From Thozetella sp. PMI_491 (Eukaryota > Ascomycota > Sordariomycetes > Chaetosphaeriales > Chaetosphaeriaceae), in contig MU270015.1 of assembly GCA_021432635.1 (NCBI GenBank), forward strand, positions 3,054,129 to 3,118,128: DNA of 64,000 bases. Direction: 5' to 3'. A model generated the notes under the pieces. It was given only the letters and a program-made list of their open reading frames with translations, was not told the origin of the DNA and ran no database searches. Shown here in pieces: positions 11,047 to 22,837 of the stretch. A program made the position numbers and the translations under genes. How positions within the stretch are numbered: the first letter of the stretch is position 1; each line of letters opens with the position of its first letter.

Positions 11047-12984
11047 ATGCATTCTACCACATCCAGCGAGACAAAATCCACAAGTTCGCGCGGAAATCCC
11101 ATCCGTCGGCATCGCACTGGGTGTAGCAACTGCAAGAGTGAGTGCGCCGCTCCGACTGCCCGAGTGTTTCTTGTGACGCGACCGATGCTGACGATATGAC
11201 CTTGACGAGCAGAGAGGAAACGCAAGTGCACCGGTACGTGATACGTGACAGACCGTTGAGTGAATCGTAGTTTCTGACTTGGGTCCTTGGGGAAGAGGAG
11301 AGACCACAATGCAGAGCATGCGAGAAGCGGGGGGCTCGTTGCGAGTATACTTCGAAGCTTGTATGGTCGGATGAGCCCGTCGAAATATTGGCTGTCGACG
11401 AATTCTTATGGACTCAGCTTCCCAAGCGACCCGCTACCTGGACACTGCCGACAGACTGTCGGCATAGAAAGTCAGGCTCACGACACGTGCCTGGCGGGCT
11501 CGAAGGGGGGGTTTTTCTCAATACAACCTCGGAGGACATGCTAGCCATCTGCGCGGAGTACGAAGCATCTCACGAGACAGCCGTGCCACAACAACCAGGC
11601 ATTCTTATCATCCCCAGAGGCCTATCGCACCTGGACTATCTCCTCGGCGATACGGATGCCGCCGAGAAGAGCCTTTTGGATTTTTGTATGCTACAACCGC
11701 TCGTTCCTGCCCCCCTCTGCAGCGACATGCCGCCGCTAAGTCGCTAACCCAAACACAGACGTGAATAGCTTTTGTCGGCGCAAAGTGCTTATTGATACCC
11801 CCGAAAATGGATACCGGCGAGTCATACTTCCGATGGTTGCATTTTCCCCAGCGCTGAAGCATGCTGTCTTGGCGGTTTCTGCCTTTGATCGCTTCAGCGA
11901 TAACCACCACTCCCTAGGGGTTCGACACAAATTCTTCGCGCTCAAACTTCTCAGGGAGGCTGTCCAGGCGCTCGCGAAAGAGCATGAAAGCGGATCACTG
12001 GTCACACGCTCACCGGGTCTTTTAGACGGCACGCTACTCGCGATACTGACGTTATGTATCTCCGACATCACGACGGGGAGCAAGAAGGAGTGGGTTACAC
12101 ACCTCCGGGGTGCCTCGTCCCTGATAAGCACCAGCGGGAGCTCTGCCTTCCATCGCGAAACCATATTCTTTGCTCGTCATTATTTCTTCCTCCGAGCAAC
12201 CCTCTCTTCTACCGTGCTCGACACCGAGTCCTACTTCTCCGAGAGGACAACGGCATCAGTTTTCCAGACACTGTCATCTATCGTTGTAGAGGATGACCCA
12301 GAGCGAAATAAGATCAACTACGACGTCGGCTGCTCCGAGGAGCTTGTGTCGATTATATCCGACATCACAGCCATCGCTCGCGAGAAGTGCCGAGTTCGAG
12401 CCACGGAGTCCTCCTCCCTCGACAAGCAGCAGGAATTATTGGAAATGGCTACAAAAATCCAATGTCGGCTAGATCAGTTGGAGGAGGTGCCTACAAACGA
12501 GACTCCCGAGAGCCCGCGCATCGCTATGTTCTCGCAAATGTATCGACTCGCCACGAACCTCTACCTGCGCCATGCCGGATTTGACGCGCCGATCACCCAC
12601 CATAGCATCCAGAAAACGACCCTTCCCGCCTTGTTGGATCTGTTCCTGCAGCTAGACGTCCCCGAGCCGGCGCTATACCCAATGTGGCCACTCTTTATCG
12701 CCTCGTGTATGGTTATCTCGGAAGAGGACAGGCGGGTGGTCTTTGACCAATTTCAGAAGCTCCGAAATGTCTGGGCGATTGGCAACATCGGAGTCACAGA
12801 GCAGGCGGTGCACGCCATCTGGAAGTGGAAAGACCTAGTGAATCCCGGAGGGCCGCTGAAACCAGTAATGACGTCTCGTATCGGTGTGGGTACGTGTCGA
12901 GGCGACATGGTAAGGGGACCTCATCTCGGTCTAGAGTGGGACGAGCCGCTACAAAGGCTGGGATGGCGCATGTCTTTAACTTGA
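11047..12984 (+). CDS. Zn2Cys6 transcription factor
   Basis: Exons 11047-11137, 11213-11233, 11296-11685 and 11759-12984 give 575 residues. Two of the introns fall inside the zinc cluster. Splicing restores six cysteines at residues 26, 29, 36, 43, 46 and 53 (C-x2-C-x6-C-x6-C-x2-C-x6-C) with a basic KKRKRK patch between C29 and C36. The middle and C-terminal part is a helical fungal transcription-factor regulatory region (LLDFYVNSFCRRKVL, ALKHAVLAVSAFDR, HLRGASSLI). Introns show CTGAC or CTAAC branch sites. It ends only 36 nt before the stop of the convergent 5-oxoprolinase gene, so it is a candidate regulator of that block. The target is unknown. Confidence 0.9.
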
Positions 12985-13020
12985 AAAAGCTTTTGCTGGG
13001 TATTTACTCCACAATCTAGC

Positions 13021-16000
13021 CTAGTTAGACGCCTGCTGCGTCCGCTCGTACTCACTCAAGCTCCCGTTCGCCCTCGGGATGGGGACGGTGTAGCCGTTCT
13101 TAGCCTCGTGACCATTCTGGACTGGCTCCTCAGCCCCGTCCTCCAGACTCCCGTAAGCACCGCCTCCTGGGGTGCAGATCTTGATGCGATCGCCCACTCG
13201 GAGGTCTACCTCCTTGGTGCCGCCAACATTAATCCAGCGCATCGTCCCATCCTCCCTCTTGCGGCCCAAGAAGTTGACGCCAGGCTCTCCATCCCCACCG
13301 CCTGCCATACCGTAGGGCCTGTACACACGCCGCTGGCACAAAACAGATGCGTGCACCGGGGATGTGAATTCGATCTCGCGGACGACTCCATCGCCGCCAT
13401 TCCACCTGCCCTTGCCTCCAGATCCGGGACGGAGGCAGAACTGGCGGAGAACAATGGGATACTAGACAGAAGGAGAATGGTTAGGATACGAGAGGTATTG
13501 CATGGCTAGTTAAGAGGAATACTCACGCGCTTCTCGAAGATCTCTGGGTCGGTGATCTTGGTGTTGGTCATGTGGACTTGGCTACCGCTGAACCCGTGCC
13601 AGCCAGGGCCGGCTCCGCAGCCACCGGCAATGGTTTCGCCATAGCCGAAGCCTGGGATGAACTTGCCAGTCTCCTTGTCGAAACCGCCAGCGCCGAACGA
13701 CAAGATGTTCATGCAACCGTGGCTGGCACCACAGGCGCGGAAGGCCTTGAGGACGACATCCGTGACGCGCTGCGACGTGCAGCCGTTGCCCGCACACACG
13801 GCAGCGTCGCCGGATGGGTTGAGCAGTGTGCCCTCAGGAATGATCACCTTGACTGGGTTCATACAACCTAGTACTATAGTTAGCAGCAGTTCTGAAACTA
13901 TTATCGGAAATTGTCGGCTTTAGCGGCTCACCTTCATTCAGGGGAATATCGGATCCAATAAGACAGCGAAGACAGTAAAGAATAGCCGAGTGCGAGATGG
14001 CGATAGGTGCGTTCAGGCAGTTATAAGCCTCTAGTCCAGTTCCAGTAAAGTCGAACACCGCTGTGCCGTCCTCGCCGTTGATATCTATCGACAGCTTGAT
14101 AGGGCTTCCGTCGTCCATGTAGTCGGTTGCAGTCAAAGGGAGCTGGCCCTTGTACTTCTCTGCGGTCTTCTTCAGGAGATCCCGCACAGCTGCTTCAGCG
14201 GTACTCTTCACGGCCCGCATGTAGAAAAGCACCGTTGAGCGGTCGTACTCCTCGAACAAGCCCTTGATGAGGTTAATACCCTTCTGGTTGGCGGCAACCT
14301 GGGCCTTGAGGTCGGCAATGTTGTCGTGGATGCGACGCGACGGGCTGCAGCCTGGGTATGACCCTGGTACATCGAGGAAGTGGTGTTTGACACCCTCGTC
14401 GTCGAACTTACCCTCCGAAATGATGCGCCATTGCTCGAATGCGACACCTTCCTGGTAGAGCTCAGTCGAGTCGGACGGCATCGACCCGGGTGCGATTCCG
14501 CCGATCTCGGCGTGATGTGCACGCGCCGCTACGAAGAAGTCGATGTGTTGGAGCGATGGGTCGAAGACAGGCGAGATGAGAGTAATGTCCGGCAGATGGG
14601 TGCCGCCGGCGATCGGGTGGTTTGTGGCAATGACGTCGCCGGGCTTCAGCTGGCCTTCCCAGTGCTTCATGGCCGTCTTGACGGCGCGGGACATCGATCC
14701 CAGGTGAACAGGGACGTGGGGCGCGTTCGCCGTCAAGGCACCGTCGCCATCAAAAAGAGCGCACGAAAAGTCGAGCCGCTCCTTGACGTTAGTGCTGATG
14801 GAGATCTTCTGCAGCGTGCGGCCCATGTCCTCGGCGATGCTCATGAAGCGGTTGCCGAAGATAGCCAGCTGGATGGGGTCTACCTGCTGATCGCTGACAT
14901 CCTTCTTGCTGTTAAGCACGAGGTCGATGACGACGTGGCGCGCGAGAATGGTCGCCTTAGCAGATGGCACCACGACAATTGTCTGCGTCTTGTCGATGAC
15001 CATGGCCGGGCCAGGGACAATGGTACCGGGCTGCAGGTCATCAAGCAGAAAGACGGGAGTGGACTGCCAGCCTCCCTCGAAGTACACCTCACGCTTCTTG
15101 GTGTCTGCGTTTACTTCCACTGTCTTGACCTCGGGTGCTTGCATGTCCTCATGGTACGATCGCTCCTCGACGCGGTAGCTAGAGCCACTAGCACGGACTC
15201 GCACGTCATCGACGATCACCTTTCTTTCTGGGTTGATGAAGCTGAACTCGCGCATGTGGATGCGCGTGAAGTCTGCCAAGAAGCCGGTCTCGCTACTACC
15301 ATTCGACGAAGATGCTGAAGAGGCTGGAATCATAAGCTGGCTGTCGGAACCCTGGTAGCGCATATTGAGGAACTTCTCGATCTCGATGCGGTCATCAGAG
15401 ATCCCTTGGGCCTTGAGCGCATCGGTGGCTTCCTTAGCGAGCCTGTCGAGCCGTTCGTCAAAGAAGGCTTCCGTAGAGCTTTCATAAGCCTTAGAGCACG
15501 GCTCCTGCTTCTCCTCTACAACGTCGGCAAGCGCCATTCCATACGCAGACAAGATGGAGGAGTACTTGTGGATAATGACGCGCGAAATACCCAGCGACTG
15601 GGCGATGTCGCACGCGTGCTGGCCGCCTGCACCGCCGAAGCTGGCCAGGTTGTGGGCTGTTGTATCAAAGCCTCGGGCCTCTGTCAGCGCGCGGATCGGC
15701 TTCGCCATGTTAATATTGGCTACTTGGAGGAAGCCCATCGCCACCTCCTCAGCCGTCATCTCAGGGCGAGTCCCGCGAATCTCATCGTTGATGGTCTGAG
15801 TCAGCTCGTTAAACTTCTTCCGAGTAATATCGACGCCCAGAGGTTCGTCCTCGTTGGGGCCAAAAATCTTGGGGAAGTTCTCGGGCAATAGACGGCCGAG
15901 GAGCAGGTTGGCGTCTGTAACCGTGAGAGGACCGCCCTTTCTGTAGCAGGCCGGTCCGGGGTGGGCACTGGCGGATTCAGGGCCGACGACGAAAAGCCCA

Positions 16001-17433
16001 TTACGGAAAAACAAAATTGAGCCTCCGCCTGCGGCGACGGTGTTGACGTCAAGCTGGGGGCAACTAATATTAACGCCAGCAGTCACGGAGTTTGTAATGT
16101 GCTCATAGGCTCCGCCGAATCTGGATACATCTGTGGACGTCCCTCCCTAATAATATGTATTAGCGAACGGTGCATAATATTGGGGTAGTGAAGCTTCTTA
16201 CCATATCAAATCCTATTACCGGCTTCGGGTCGCCTTTATCATAACAGGTCCTCGCGAAACCCACGACACCGCCGGCCGGGCCTGAGAGGATGGCGCGCAA
16301 CCCGCTAAACTTACGATGGCTGACTAGGCCGCCATCAGACTGCATAAATTCGATTCTGGTGTGTTCATCTGAATTGGCTTGGAAGCCTTTCAGGAAGCCC
16401 TCGATATAACGGTGGACGGTGGGGGTGAGGTAAGCGTCCGCCATGGTCGAGTTGCCACGATGGACAAGCTTAATAATGGGCAGCAACGCGTGTGAGAGGG
16501 AAACGTGCTTGAATCCAACCTCCTTGGCGATCTCCCCAACGCGCTTTTCATGGTCTGACAAGGCATGGTTAGCATGCTTAGGTGTATCCTAGTGCACTGC
16601 AATAGGCTCGGGTTACCTTGAAAGTTATATCCATGGATTAAACAAACGGCCACACTTTCGAAACCCTCTTTGTACAACTCTTGCAGCTGAGCCGTCACGG
16701 CAGCCTCATCTTTTATACTTGTTAGTATGCTGACATATCAGAGGTAGCGCAAAGCGAAGGTACGTACCTAATGGCTGAAGGATTCGGACAACTTCGCCCG
16801 TGACACCCTGCTTGACATCCGCACCGTTCACCCTCTCGATGAATGTTTGCTCGAGGGGATCTTCGGCATAAGACTCCAAAGTGACTCTCTCGTCTACCTC
16901 GATAACTTTCTGGTACAACTGCTCAGGTTTCCGCACATCGAGGTCGAACAGCCGCGGCCGGGACTGGTCCCCAATGTGCATTAGATCTCCATATCCCTTA
17001 GTGATGAGCAGAGCACACTTGCTCCCTTTTCGCTCAAGCAGGGCATTGGTAGCGACAGCTAACGAGGAGTCTCAGTCAGCCATTCAGTTCACACTGCATA
17101 TTTTCGGTGTAGCGAATCCGTGCTGAGGAGGACCTACTAGTGCCCATGCGGATGGCATCAATGCCGGTGGTGTCTAGTGGCTCGCCACGCGGAAGCTCAC
17201 GGCCGCGCACATGAGAGAGCACTCTCCGGATGCCTTCGATGGTGGCATCTGGGTAGTTGCTCGGGTCCACAGACAGGAGCTTAAAATACAAATCCTCTTG
17301 TCCTGGGATAATTCCCAGGACATCGGTGAAGGTACCACCGCGATCTGTCGTCGTCGGGTTAGCACTAGCAGCACTGCGGATCGCCGCAGGTCTTACCGAT
17401 GGCGATCTTGATCCCAGAATTTGACGGCTGCAT
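13021..17433 (-). CDS. OXP1: 5-oxoprolinase (ATP-hydrolysing), HyuA/HyuB fusion
   Basis: Eight exons (17433-17397, 17344-17138, 17058-16768, 16709-16617, 16554-16202, 16146-13932, 13867-13527, 13461-13021) join in phase to 1325 residues, close to the family's usual 1280-1300. The N-terminal hydantoinase-A half opens with [15 protein letters not shown] and [15 protein letters not shown], then [35 protein letters not shown] and TVAAGGGS. The C-terminal hydantoinase-B half has [33 protein letters not shown] and the Gly-rich end GGGAYG. The enzyme opens 5-oxo-L-proline to glutamate in the cytosol as part of the gamma-glutamyl cycle; a hydantoinase role is the main alternative. An in-frame ATG at 17469 would add 12 residues. 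It is divergent from a Dal5-like permease, suggesting linked uptake and hydrolysis. Confidence 0.92.
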
Positions 17434-18302
17434 GTTTGCGGATACAATTCTGTCTGCCCAGACGGTCATGCCCTTGTCTGCCTCCTGCAATGTAGCCACT
17501 GTCACTTAAATATACGGCACCTGGTTTTGCCGGCGGCCGACTGCGGTGGCCGACTACGGTGCCCCTTGTGCCCCTTTGATGCGGGCCCCCGCAGTGTACC
17601 GAGCGCAGCGGCCTGTCGCACAGTTGTCCGCGGACCCAGGCCACCACAGACAGTGCGCGAGTCGTGCCTATCGCGGCCTGCCTCATGAACTGCTCTAGCT
17701 CCACGCCCACCCTGCTCGAAGACGTAAACGCTTCCTCTCTAGTGGCCAATCACGGCAAGCCCTAGGCTGTCGTCTGGATCCCGACCAGGGTCGCGCCCGC
17801 ACAAGTGGAGATGGAAGGTGGCGCCGGCTACTGGCATTCCCAAGGTCTGATTGCCCCCTCTGTGACCTATCTCTATGTTATCTACCTCTGAATTGCACCA
17901 AGTGGAGGCATCCCCGCGAACGAGGATGCGTCCTGATTGGCCTGACCCCAACCGGCGCATCAACTTTCCAACTCATCCCCTGCGAGACTAAGCATCGACT
18001 AGTGTTCACCTCGCTCAGGAGCCCGCTAAGGAGATCCCAGCGCTCGCGTCAGTGGAGCCGGGAAACCCTAGAACCATGTGGCGGGTACGGGTAATAAGTG
18101 TCAAATTGGTTCCGTGCAGCCAAGGCTCGCCTGGACCTGCTGCTGAGCCGCCGCTGAGATAGCTGCGATAGCTGGAGTGACATCGAGATGCATCGCGTGC
18201 ATACATCAAGGGCGCGTTAACCCGATCGTCATCGGCCCCGGACAACATTGTGACTCCTTCACACCATCACATCCCCATCCTGCGTAATTCTCTCAACTCG
18301 CC
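17434..18302. promoter_or_regulatory. Shared promoter of 5-oxoprolinase and permease
   Basis: This GC-rich region of about 870 nt separates two divergent start codons and contains no convincing gene. It includes several CGG/CCG triplets (for example near 17525-17560 and 18150), the half-sites Zn2Cys6 proteins usually bind. No specific operator can be assigned by eye. Confidence 0.45.
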
Positions 18303-20180
18303 ATGTCGTCTGAACCCGAGAAGCGCGCCCCGGCGGAGACCGAGATCGATGCCGCGTCTGGCAGCCACGCCCTGGAGGGCGAGAATGAGCTCACGGACAC
18401 CAAAGGCCACGGTCACTTTGATGCCGCCGCCGACTTCCTGCGCCTGCATGCCGCCGAGTATGGCGACATCACGGAGCAAGAGATCAAGAACGTGCTGTGG
18501 AAGATTGACTTGCGGATGATGCCCCTCATGTTGGTCACCATCACCATCGCTGCCGTCGATGCAAGTCAAATCCGTTCCCACGCGTTGCCGTGTCGATGTT
18601 CAACGCACTGACAGGGGGTTGTCTAGAAAATCGTGATCTCCAATGCGGCCCTGTATGGCATGACAACCGACCTAGGCCTGGCGGGCACTCTGTACAGCTG
18701 GACCGGATCAATCTTCTACTTCGGCTATCTGGTTAGGTAGGAAGAAGTCTCGTAATGACATGGCCGGCCACCCGCTAACCGTAGCCTCTCCAGCGAGTAT
18801 CCGTCGAACATCCTCATCCAGAAGTTCCCGGTCGGCAAGGTACTCGGCATCAGCTGCATCATCTGGTCCGCTCTAGTGACTCTGATGGGTGCGACATACA
18901 GCGCTCCCCCTATGATGGTCCTGAGGTTCCTGATGGGCGTATTTGAAGCTCCCATCTTCCCCTGCTGTTCCGTCATCACCGTCATGTGGTACAAGAAGAA
19001 GGAGCAGCCATTGCGGACTGCCATCTGGTTCTCTGGGTTCTCTTCGGTATGACCAGCCCTCTAACATCGACGTAACTCTAGCACGAAGCTAACTATAGCA
19101 TGTAGCTGATCACTGGCATTGTCTCCTACGGTCTCGGAAACACCAACACTTCGGTAGCATCGTGGAGGCTCCTGTTTATCGTCCTGGGTGGCTTTACTTT
19201 CCTTTGGTCTATCTTCATCACCATCTTCCTCCCAGACTCGCCCGTCCGCAACAAGTTCCTGAACGAGCGCGAGAAGTACATTGCGGTCCTGCGTATCAAG
19301 GAGAACATGACTGGAACGGAGAACAGGGTCTGTATTTCTACGAGGTTGTGTGACTATGTTCCTGCTGCTGACCTTGTGGTTTCCAGGAGATAAAATGGTA
19401 TCAGATTAAGGAGGCTCTGACCGACTGGAAGACCTGGCCTCTTCTCATCTTTACCATCTGCATCAATGTGCCAAACGGCGGTCTTGTTACCTTCGCAGCC
19501 CAGATTGTTTCCGGACTTGGCTACAGCAAACTGACGACGACACTCCTTGGCATGCCTACTGGTCTTTTCATGACCTTCGGTGCCTGGATGGTGGCTATCC
19601 CGGCCTACTTCTTGCGAAACTGCCGCTGCCTTCTTGCTGGTATCAGTGTCCTCGTTCCGCTTGTGTGCTGCGTGTTGATGATGAGTAGGTTTCTGCCGCC
19701 CCCTTCCTTGTTGTATCCTTTATGTGCTATTCATCAACTGACACGGTCTATCCAGAGCTCGATCGCGCCGACAAGAATGGCCTCCTGGCAGCCTACTACT
19801 GCTTCTACTTCTACTGGGCGTCGTATCCCACCGTCATCGCCTTGACATACGCCAACACCGCCGGTCACACGAAGAAGACGACGGTCAACGCGCTGATGTT
19901 CATCGGCTACTGCGTGGCAAATATCATTGCGCCCCAGTTCTTCATCAGCACTGAGGCTCCCGGTTACAAAACGGGATACAACGCAATCCTGGGATTCCTG
20001 GTGGTCGCCATCTTCATGTTGGCGATCTATGCCGTTGGGATCCAGTGGGAAATCAATAAGCAGGCCAAGCGCGAGGCCGAGCTTAGGGCTGCTGGGGTCG
20101 ACATCGAGGCCGAGAGAGAGGCCGAGATGATGCTCGACACGACGGATCGGGAGAAGAAGTTCTTCACGTATATTTACTAA
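18303..20180 (+). CDS. MFS anion:cation symporter, allantoate-permease (Dal5) type
   Basis: Exons 18303-18560, 18627-18736, 18794-19046, 19106-19327, 19387-19684 and 19756-20180 give 521 residues. The protein has the ACS-family pattern: a long acidic cytosolic N-terminus, about 12 hydrophobic segments, IYFGYLVSEYPSN-like entry to TM2, LRFLMGVFEAPIFPC, ITGIVSYGLGNTN, FLPDSPVRNKFLNEREK, KWYQIKEALTDW, and a charged C-terminal tail. Dal5 relatives carry allantoate, nicotinate, pantothenate, small peptides and other organic anions across the plasma membrane. Divergence from the 5-oxoprolinase gene suggests 5-oxoproline or a related anion as substrate (inference). The first intron starts with GC (GCAAGT) instead of GT, and this is the only join that gives the family sequence AAVDKIVISNAALYG. 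Confidence 0.92.
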
Positions 20181-21124
20181 GAGCCGACGTATGTAGTGCT
20201 CTGCTGCAGCCAGTCTTGTGCTTTACCTTAGTCCTGCCTTTACTTTAGTAAGGGTAATTCAATAATTATCTCTGCGATACTCCATCATCTCCTCCATAGA
20301 CATGTGCCGGTTTCCCAGCAAAAGTGCATCTACTTCGTATTAGGTCTAAGCCGTCGTGCTGCACAATGAAGGTTCTCCAGGCACGGTATCTTAGAACTGC
20401 TTTCAGTTGTATCGTAAGCGGCCAACACTTTGCACTCTCTCGCAATTCCCAGTCGAGTTATCTGAATGAGTATGGTTCCATACCTGTAAAGAGGCAGCAG
20501 GCCCCTCCTTACAGAACGAGTCAGAAGGCACATTCCTCTTACCCCTCGCCACTCGCATCCCCGACTGCAGAAAGGGTGCTGCGTTCTCCGCACGCTCCGC
20601 TATCTTGGCGGCGGAAATAGGGGGTCTGTTACCTAATTTCTCCCCACTTCCCCAAGTCTTATCGGCTTCCCGGGCCTAACGAAATAGATTCTGCTAATGC
20701 AGGGCTGTCGCGTTACGTCGCATCAACTTTCCCGCAGGGACCGGGTTCACTACCGGTAGTGCAACCAGGCCGCCTCGGCTAAGGGCTGCTAAACACCGTT
20801 ATCAGCTAGTCCCCACAGCTAGAGGTAGCTAAGGGTAGCTGTCGGATCAACCTGCCAGTTGGGCAACCAGCGACTAAATATCATCGCATGGCCTATGTTC
20901 ACGCCACACCCTGCCCCAATCTCACACCATTCTCGGGCCACTCTGCCAACGCTGCCGCGACTTCGGCGGACGGGGGACGCCTCTTCCATTTTACGAAACA
21001 GTTAAAACTGCTTCCATTTGTTGTGAGGAGTCTTCTGTCCGCGCTCGGCAGAAGCTTATCGTCGGGAGCATCACGGGCACGCGATACGGATACGCGCGAA
21101 GAAGACCGTCAAGAGACCGCCACC
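20181..21124. other. Intergenic / possible 5' extension of the oxidase gene
   Basis: There is no independent gene. From 20888 an in-frame ATG extends the oxidase by 79 residues; this part is rich in Ser, Ala and Arg with a hydrophobic-basic core (LKLLPFVVRSLLSALGRSL). Confidence 0.45.
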
Positions 21125-22508
21125 ATGGGTTCACAAGGCTCATCAAGAGACTCGCCCCTCGCCGGCAAATCCATCCTGATCGTTGGTGGAGGCATGTTCG
21201 GCGTGTCGACCGCCTACCACCTCGCCAGTCGCCTGAACCTCGCCGAGACCAAGACCTCTATCACTATCCTCGACCGCTTCGACTTCCCATCCCCCAATGC
21301 CGCCTCTACGGATCTCAACAAGATTGTGCGTGGGGACTACTCAGAACCAATGTACGCTCGGCTCGGCCTCGAGGCCATGGCCGAGTGGAAGAAGCCCACC
21401 GGCATGTTCGCCGGCATGTTTCGGCAGACCGGCTGGTTCCTAGCGGCCGAGAACGTCAGCATCCCATTCCTCGAGGCCTCTTCCGCAAATCTCGCCAAGC
21501 TGGGCATCACTACGATCAAAAAGGTAACCCCTAGCGAGGTCCGAGAAATAAGTCCTACCTACACTGGCCCAATGGAGGGCTGGCAGGTCTGGTGGAACCC
21601 CACCGCGGGCTGGACGACGAGCGGCGATGCCCTTGCGGCGATGGTAAAGAGCGCCATTGAGCTCGGCGTCAAGTACGTCTCCGGAGGCGACGGTTGGACC
21701 AAGAGGCTTCTCTACGGGCCGAACGGCGAGTGCATCGGCGTGGAGGCCATGAGCGGCAAGGCGCATTTCGCAGACATGGTCGTGATTAGCGCCGGCGCTG
21801 CTTCCGCAGAGCTGCTGGACTTCCAAGGCCAGCTCGAAGCGAAGGGCCACGTCGTGGGTCACATCCAACTCACTCCGGAAGAAGCCGAGTACTACAAGGA
21901 CATGAAGATTGTGGATCATTTTGAAGAGGGCATCATCTTCCCACCCAACAAGGACGGCATTGTGAAGGTGGCGACGGTGCGATTTGTCACGAATAAGAAG
22001 AACAGGATAGCTCCTGGCCTCAGTCTCCCCCGCTACCGGTCGGACAATCCGTCGGATGGCATTCCAAAGGTGATCGAGAAGGAGATTCGCGATTGGGTGC
22101 GGAAGTTTGTTCCCGAGTTGGCAGATAGACCGTGGTTCGAGACACGGATATGCTGGTATGTTTTACCCTTCTCCTACGCTCTCGAGATGTTGCTGATCGT
22201 GAATAAATAGGGACACCGATACCAAGGATCTTCACTTTTTGGTCGACAAGCACCCGTCTCACAAAAGTCTCTATCTCGCAACTGGAGGCTCGGCCCATGG
22301 GCTCAAGTTCCTTCCCATCATTGGGAAATACGTCTCGGATATGCTTGAAGCGACGCTGGATACCGCTTTTGCCCATGCTTGGGCATGGAGGCCAGACCGC
22401 CCGCTCAAGCCGAACAGAGGTCCGGACCCTCACCCCTTCCCCCACAGAGACTTAAGCGAGTTCGAGGATTTCAGTGATGCCTCTGGAAAGCGGGCTTCGA
22501 AGCTGTGA
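21125..22508 (+). CDS. Peroxisomal-type FAD-dependent amine/amino-acid oxidase (sarcosine/pipecolate/fructosyl-amine oxidase family)
   Basis: Exons 21125-22155 and 22211-22508, with a 55-nt intron, give 442 residues. I chose the ATG at 21125 for its CACCATGG context and its position just before the FAD-binding fold. The dinucleotide motif ILIVGGGMFGVSTAYHL is at residues 17-33. ASTDLNKIVRGDYSEPMYA and GWTTSGDALAAM follow, then RICWDTDTKD, whose Cys343 sits where related enzymes attach FAD covalently. YLATGGSAHGLKFLPIIGKY closes the fold. The last three residues are SKL, a canonical peroxisomal signal, which fits an H2O2-producing oxidase. The substrate is unknown: a secondary amine, pipecolate, proline-like or glycated amino acid. 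It lies downstream of the permease on the same strand and convergent with a Zn2Cys6 gene. Confidence 0.9.
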
Positions 22509-22837
22509 AGGGACTGTCGACTTAGCTATTTCACAACTTCCATTCACGCCCTGATAGAGAATGGTCCGATCTTCATTATATCCTAATAGATGTATCGTGG
22601 CAGCCTCCGTGCTCGACCTGCGATAAATACAATTGCTCAGGACTGTAAAGCCTGGCATGGATCCTGTTGATACTGGAGTATTTACCTGGTGACATGTCTC
22701 TTTAGCAGGCAGACACGAATAGCCGATCCAGAATGCACAAGCGTATCTGGAAGTCTTAGTTCCGTATAATGTGGCGTGATGCCTAGTTCCAGGTGTACGA
22801 GAGATGATGCTGCGGCCACTCATATATGTCGCGTTCA
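22509..22837. other. Convergent intergenic spacer
   Basis: This 329-nt spacer lies between the stops of the oxidase and of the convergent regulator. No gene or clear terminator structure was found. Confidence 0.5.

Noticed and set aside
14380-15318. 312-codon plus-strand open frame
   Set aside because: It lies antisense to the well-conserved large exon of the 5-oxoprolinase; GC-rich codon bias produces such mirror frames.
21440-21919. 159-codon minus-strand open frame
   Set aside because: It is antisense to the FAD oxidase exon, whose motifs are unambiguous.
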